NCBI GenBank assembly: GCA_049177145.1
Contig: CP185406.1
Location: 496,001-560,000, forward strand
From: Hennigella sp049177145
GTDB taxonomy: Bacteria > Bacillota_I > Bacilli_A > Mycoplasmatales > Mycoplasmoidaceae
Length of the DNA: 64,000 nt
Direction: 5' to 3'
Shown piece after piece: positions 61,836 through 64,000 of this stretch. Below the pieces are notes generated by a model, which saw only the letters and a program-made list of their open reading frames with translations, made no database searches and was not told the DNA's origin. Within the stretch, counting starts at the first letter, position 1, and every line of letters begins with the position of its first letter. A program made the position numbers and the translations under genes.

Positions 61836-64000
61836 ATGAAAAATAAACTTAGTATGAAGAATAAGACCTTAATAGGTGCATTATCGGCATTAGCAACATC
61901 ATCTGCTATATTTCCGGTTGTATCTTTATCGTCTTGTTCAAAAGATAATGAAGTTAGCAAGGTGAGAATTGGTGATGATTTAGATAAAGAATATAACATC
62001 AATGAATCATCTTACATTGCTCTAAAAGAGAAATTCAAGAAAGAATGAGAAAACAAAGTAACAGCACATGACGATTGAACTGATGAGCAAAAAGCTAGAG
62101 AAATTCAAAACTTAAACACTGATTTAGCTGCTTTTGATAAGTCTTTCAATAATCAATCATTTGTTTTAAGTAACACATGAAAATCACAAGCAATTATTAA
62201 TTTCGCTTTACAACACTATGGAATTAATATTTCTCGTGATAATCTTTCTGTCACTTGATCAGATATTCGTAATATCTTTGATGGATATATTGAATCATTC
62301 AAAACTTATATGCATGATTTTAAGGGGATGTCAGAACAAGAAATTGCATTAATAATCGCTCAAGCTGAAAACGCTTATAAAAATTTAATAGAAGGAACAG
62401 TCACTGATGATGACGGCAATGAATGAAGTGTTGGTTTAAAAGCAAAATATAATGACCCTCTTGCTGCACTAGTTCAAGCAAAATCAGAAATGATTGCATG
62501 TTTTGCCCATGTAAATGACTCAATCGCATTGCTTTCTGGCGTTGCTAATTTAAAGAAATTCTTACAAACATACAACGTTGTTTATAGACAAACTAACTCA
62601 AATGCATTTGATCAATTAGTAGATAGTGGTATTATCTCTCAAGATAAAATTGGTACCGATTTATCTGCTAATATGACAAAAATATTTAGAATCACTGATA
62701 CTTTACATCCTGACAGAGAAATTAAGACATTTGATGGTACTAAGTTTATACCTGGTTATACAATTAAACCAGTATTAGAATCTGTAGAAACTAACAGATA
62801 CACTAATACATATATTATAAACATTGATTGACAATGTTATAAATCTGAATTTGCTGATGACCCAAAAATGACTCCTGAAAGATTGGCAGGCATAACTGGT
62901 CACTTATATGATGATGCGAGAGTGCCAGATAAAGATAATCCAATTCCAGATGATTTTGATGTAATAGAATATATGAATGCAGCAACTATACACGTTACTC
63001 CATATAATATTCCTTTAACTGCACAAGCAGAAAAAGAAGCATTACAATCTGCATATTTTAATGGTCAACCATTTAAATATGATTCAACTACAGTATCTAA
63101 AGGAATGATTAACCTTGGATGATTTAGTGAATTAGAGGAAGGCAAGACACATCAAGGTTATGATGCTTTCTACCAAGGTAGAAAGATTGATGATCAAAAC
63201 GACACTGGATTTACTCACTATAGAGTTAACTTCGCTTCATTAATTGATGCAGATATTGAATTTAAATATGCTGAAGCAAACTCTAATGCACTCTCTGGAC
63301 CGCTTAAAGTATCAGATTACCTATCAGCATTAAATACTGGTGTTGTTGATACAACCGTTGAACACGACAAGAAGAATACACCATTAATATTAGATACACT
63401 AATTAACAATTGTGTAGTTTATTCTGATGCGTTAGTTAAAAATGACGACTGAGATAACCGTGAAGCTTACAACACACTTAATGTGTTCTATAGAAATTCA
63501 CAATATGCACACGATGTTGAATCAGCAAGTATTCATACACTAGGTCAATTTGACACAAGTGGATTTGCTAACTCTAAATCTTCATATAAGTGATTAACAA
63601 ACCAATACAACAGACTTCTTAATACTGTTGAAAGATTATCAAACAACGATTATGCAGAACGTTGAAAAGCTGCTAAGGAAATGTGTATTGAGCAATCTAT
63701 TATGTTTACTCTAACATCTGCTTTGGCTCTTTTATGTAGTGTGGCTGGTATTATTTCTATAGTAAAAGTAGGTAAACAAGCAAAAGCTATAGTATTCTGA
63801 GTCGATTTAATATTAACATTAGCAATCGAAAGTATTGATATTTGAAGATATTATAATTTCATGCATAATTATTATTTCCCAACAAAGAATATGAATGATG
63901 CAGCAGAAAAACTAAGAAATTCTGCTGAAACTAAAACATTAAAGAAGTATTTAAACGAGCAAAAAGAATATTTTGGAATAGTAAGAGCTAATGATAAATT
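61836..64000 (+). CDS. large lipoprotein, tandem family copy 3 (3' end beyond the window)
   Basis: The first 721 residues of a third family member (same signal peptide, lipobox SLSSC, Cys34); the gene runs off the right edge. It is colinear with copy 2 without any insertion or deletion as far as it can be compared. It is nearly identical to copy 2 through the middle of the ectodomain and more diverged before and after. It has its own promoter, leader hairpin and AAGGAG. The paired helices near 612-665 are present. Confidence 0.87.
62528..63321 (+). repeat. near-identical tract shared with copy 2
   Basis: Counterpart of 58975-59768; edges are sharp, with silent and amino-acid changes resuming at once on both sides. 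Confidence 0.8.

Noticed and set aside
1..64000. CRISPR array, insertion sequence, prophage or replication origin
   Set aside because: No regular direct repeats with spacers, no transposase or integrase frame in code 4, and no cluster of DnaA boxes beside dnaA or dnaN was seen.

Overview
This is a Mollicutes (mycoplasma-type) chromosome segment. The DNA is strongly AT-rich. Long conserved genes (mnmE neighbours, pcrA, scpA, comEC, malic enzyme and most lipoproteins) stay open only if UGA is read as tryptophan (genetic code 4). All coordinates below use that code, so genes that look broken under the standard code are intact. There is no cell-wall gene, and about a dozen Sec lipoproteins with mycoplasma-style signal peptides are present. 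The genus cannot be fixed from the sequence alone. No IS element, prophage or CRISPR array is visible, and no gap between genes exceeds 300 bases.

Layout. 1-9.6 kb: end of a phosphopantetheinyl transferase gene, a small membrane protein, fhs (minus strand), a nitroreductase, a two-gene unit coding a BcsA-like membrane glycosyltransferase and a membrane protein with what look like decayed GGDEF and EAL domains, a small hypothetical gene, and a C39-peptidase ABC exporter with a decayed ATPase plus a small membrane partner. 9.6-29.5 kb: housekeeping core with tRNA-Arg, S1 protein, comEC, holA, an ECF folate-type S component, rpsU, plsC, a DHFR-like gene, scpA-scpB, degV, ytpR, serS-tmk-holB-mnmE (minus), a glycosyltransferase-like/RDD gene pair, pcrA, ymdB, tRNA-Glu(CUC), tRNA-Trp(CCA) and dCMP deaminase. 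29.5-35.2 kb: a leader/attenuator-like unit before a large secreted metallophosphatase lipoprotein, then coaE-dnaB-dnaI (minus). 35.2-44.9 kb: a fumarase/aspartase-like enzyme, an APC amino-acid permease and malic enzyme in one operon, a three-lipoprotein operon behind a TA-repeat promoter, and a canonical fumarase on the minus strand. 45-64 kb: a surface-protein island with a BIG2-type lipoprotein, BspA-type leucine-rich-repeat lipoproteins on both strands, and three tandem copies of a roughly 1,146-residue lipoprotein (the third cut by the window edge).

How the parts may work together. The permease, aspartase/fumarase-like enzyme, fumarase and malic enzyme could form a route from an imported C4 amino acid to fumarate, malate and pyruvate with NAD(P)H. 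fhs, the FolT-like S component and the DHFR-like gene fit folate uptake and one-carbon use. The right third is a surface island with signs of variation: gene conversion between tandem copies, a TA repeat inside a promoter, a G6 tract at a ribosome-binding position, and shared stem-loops in lipoprotein mRNA leaders. The most unusual items are the decayed c-di-GMP-type scaffold beside a polysaccharide synthase, the C39 exporter without Walker A, the 26-base perfect palindrome between fumC and a divergent lipoprotein gene, and the leader-terminator unit before the metallophosphatase lipoprotein.
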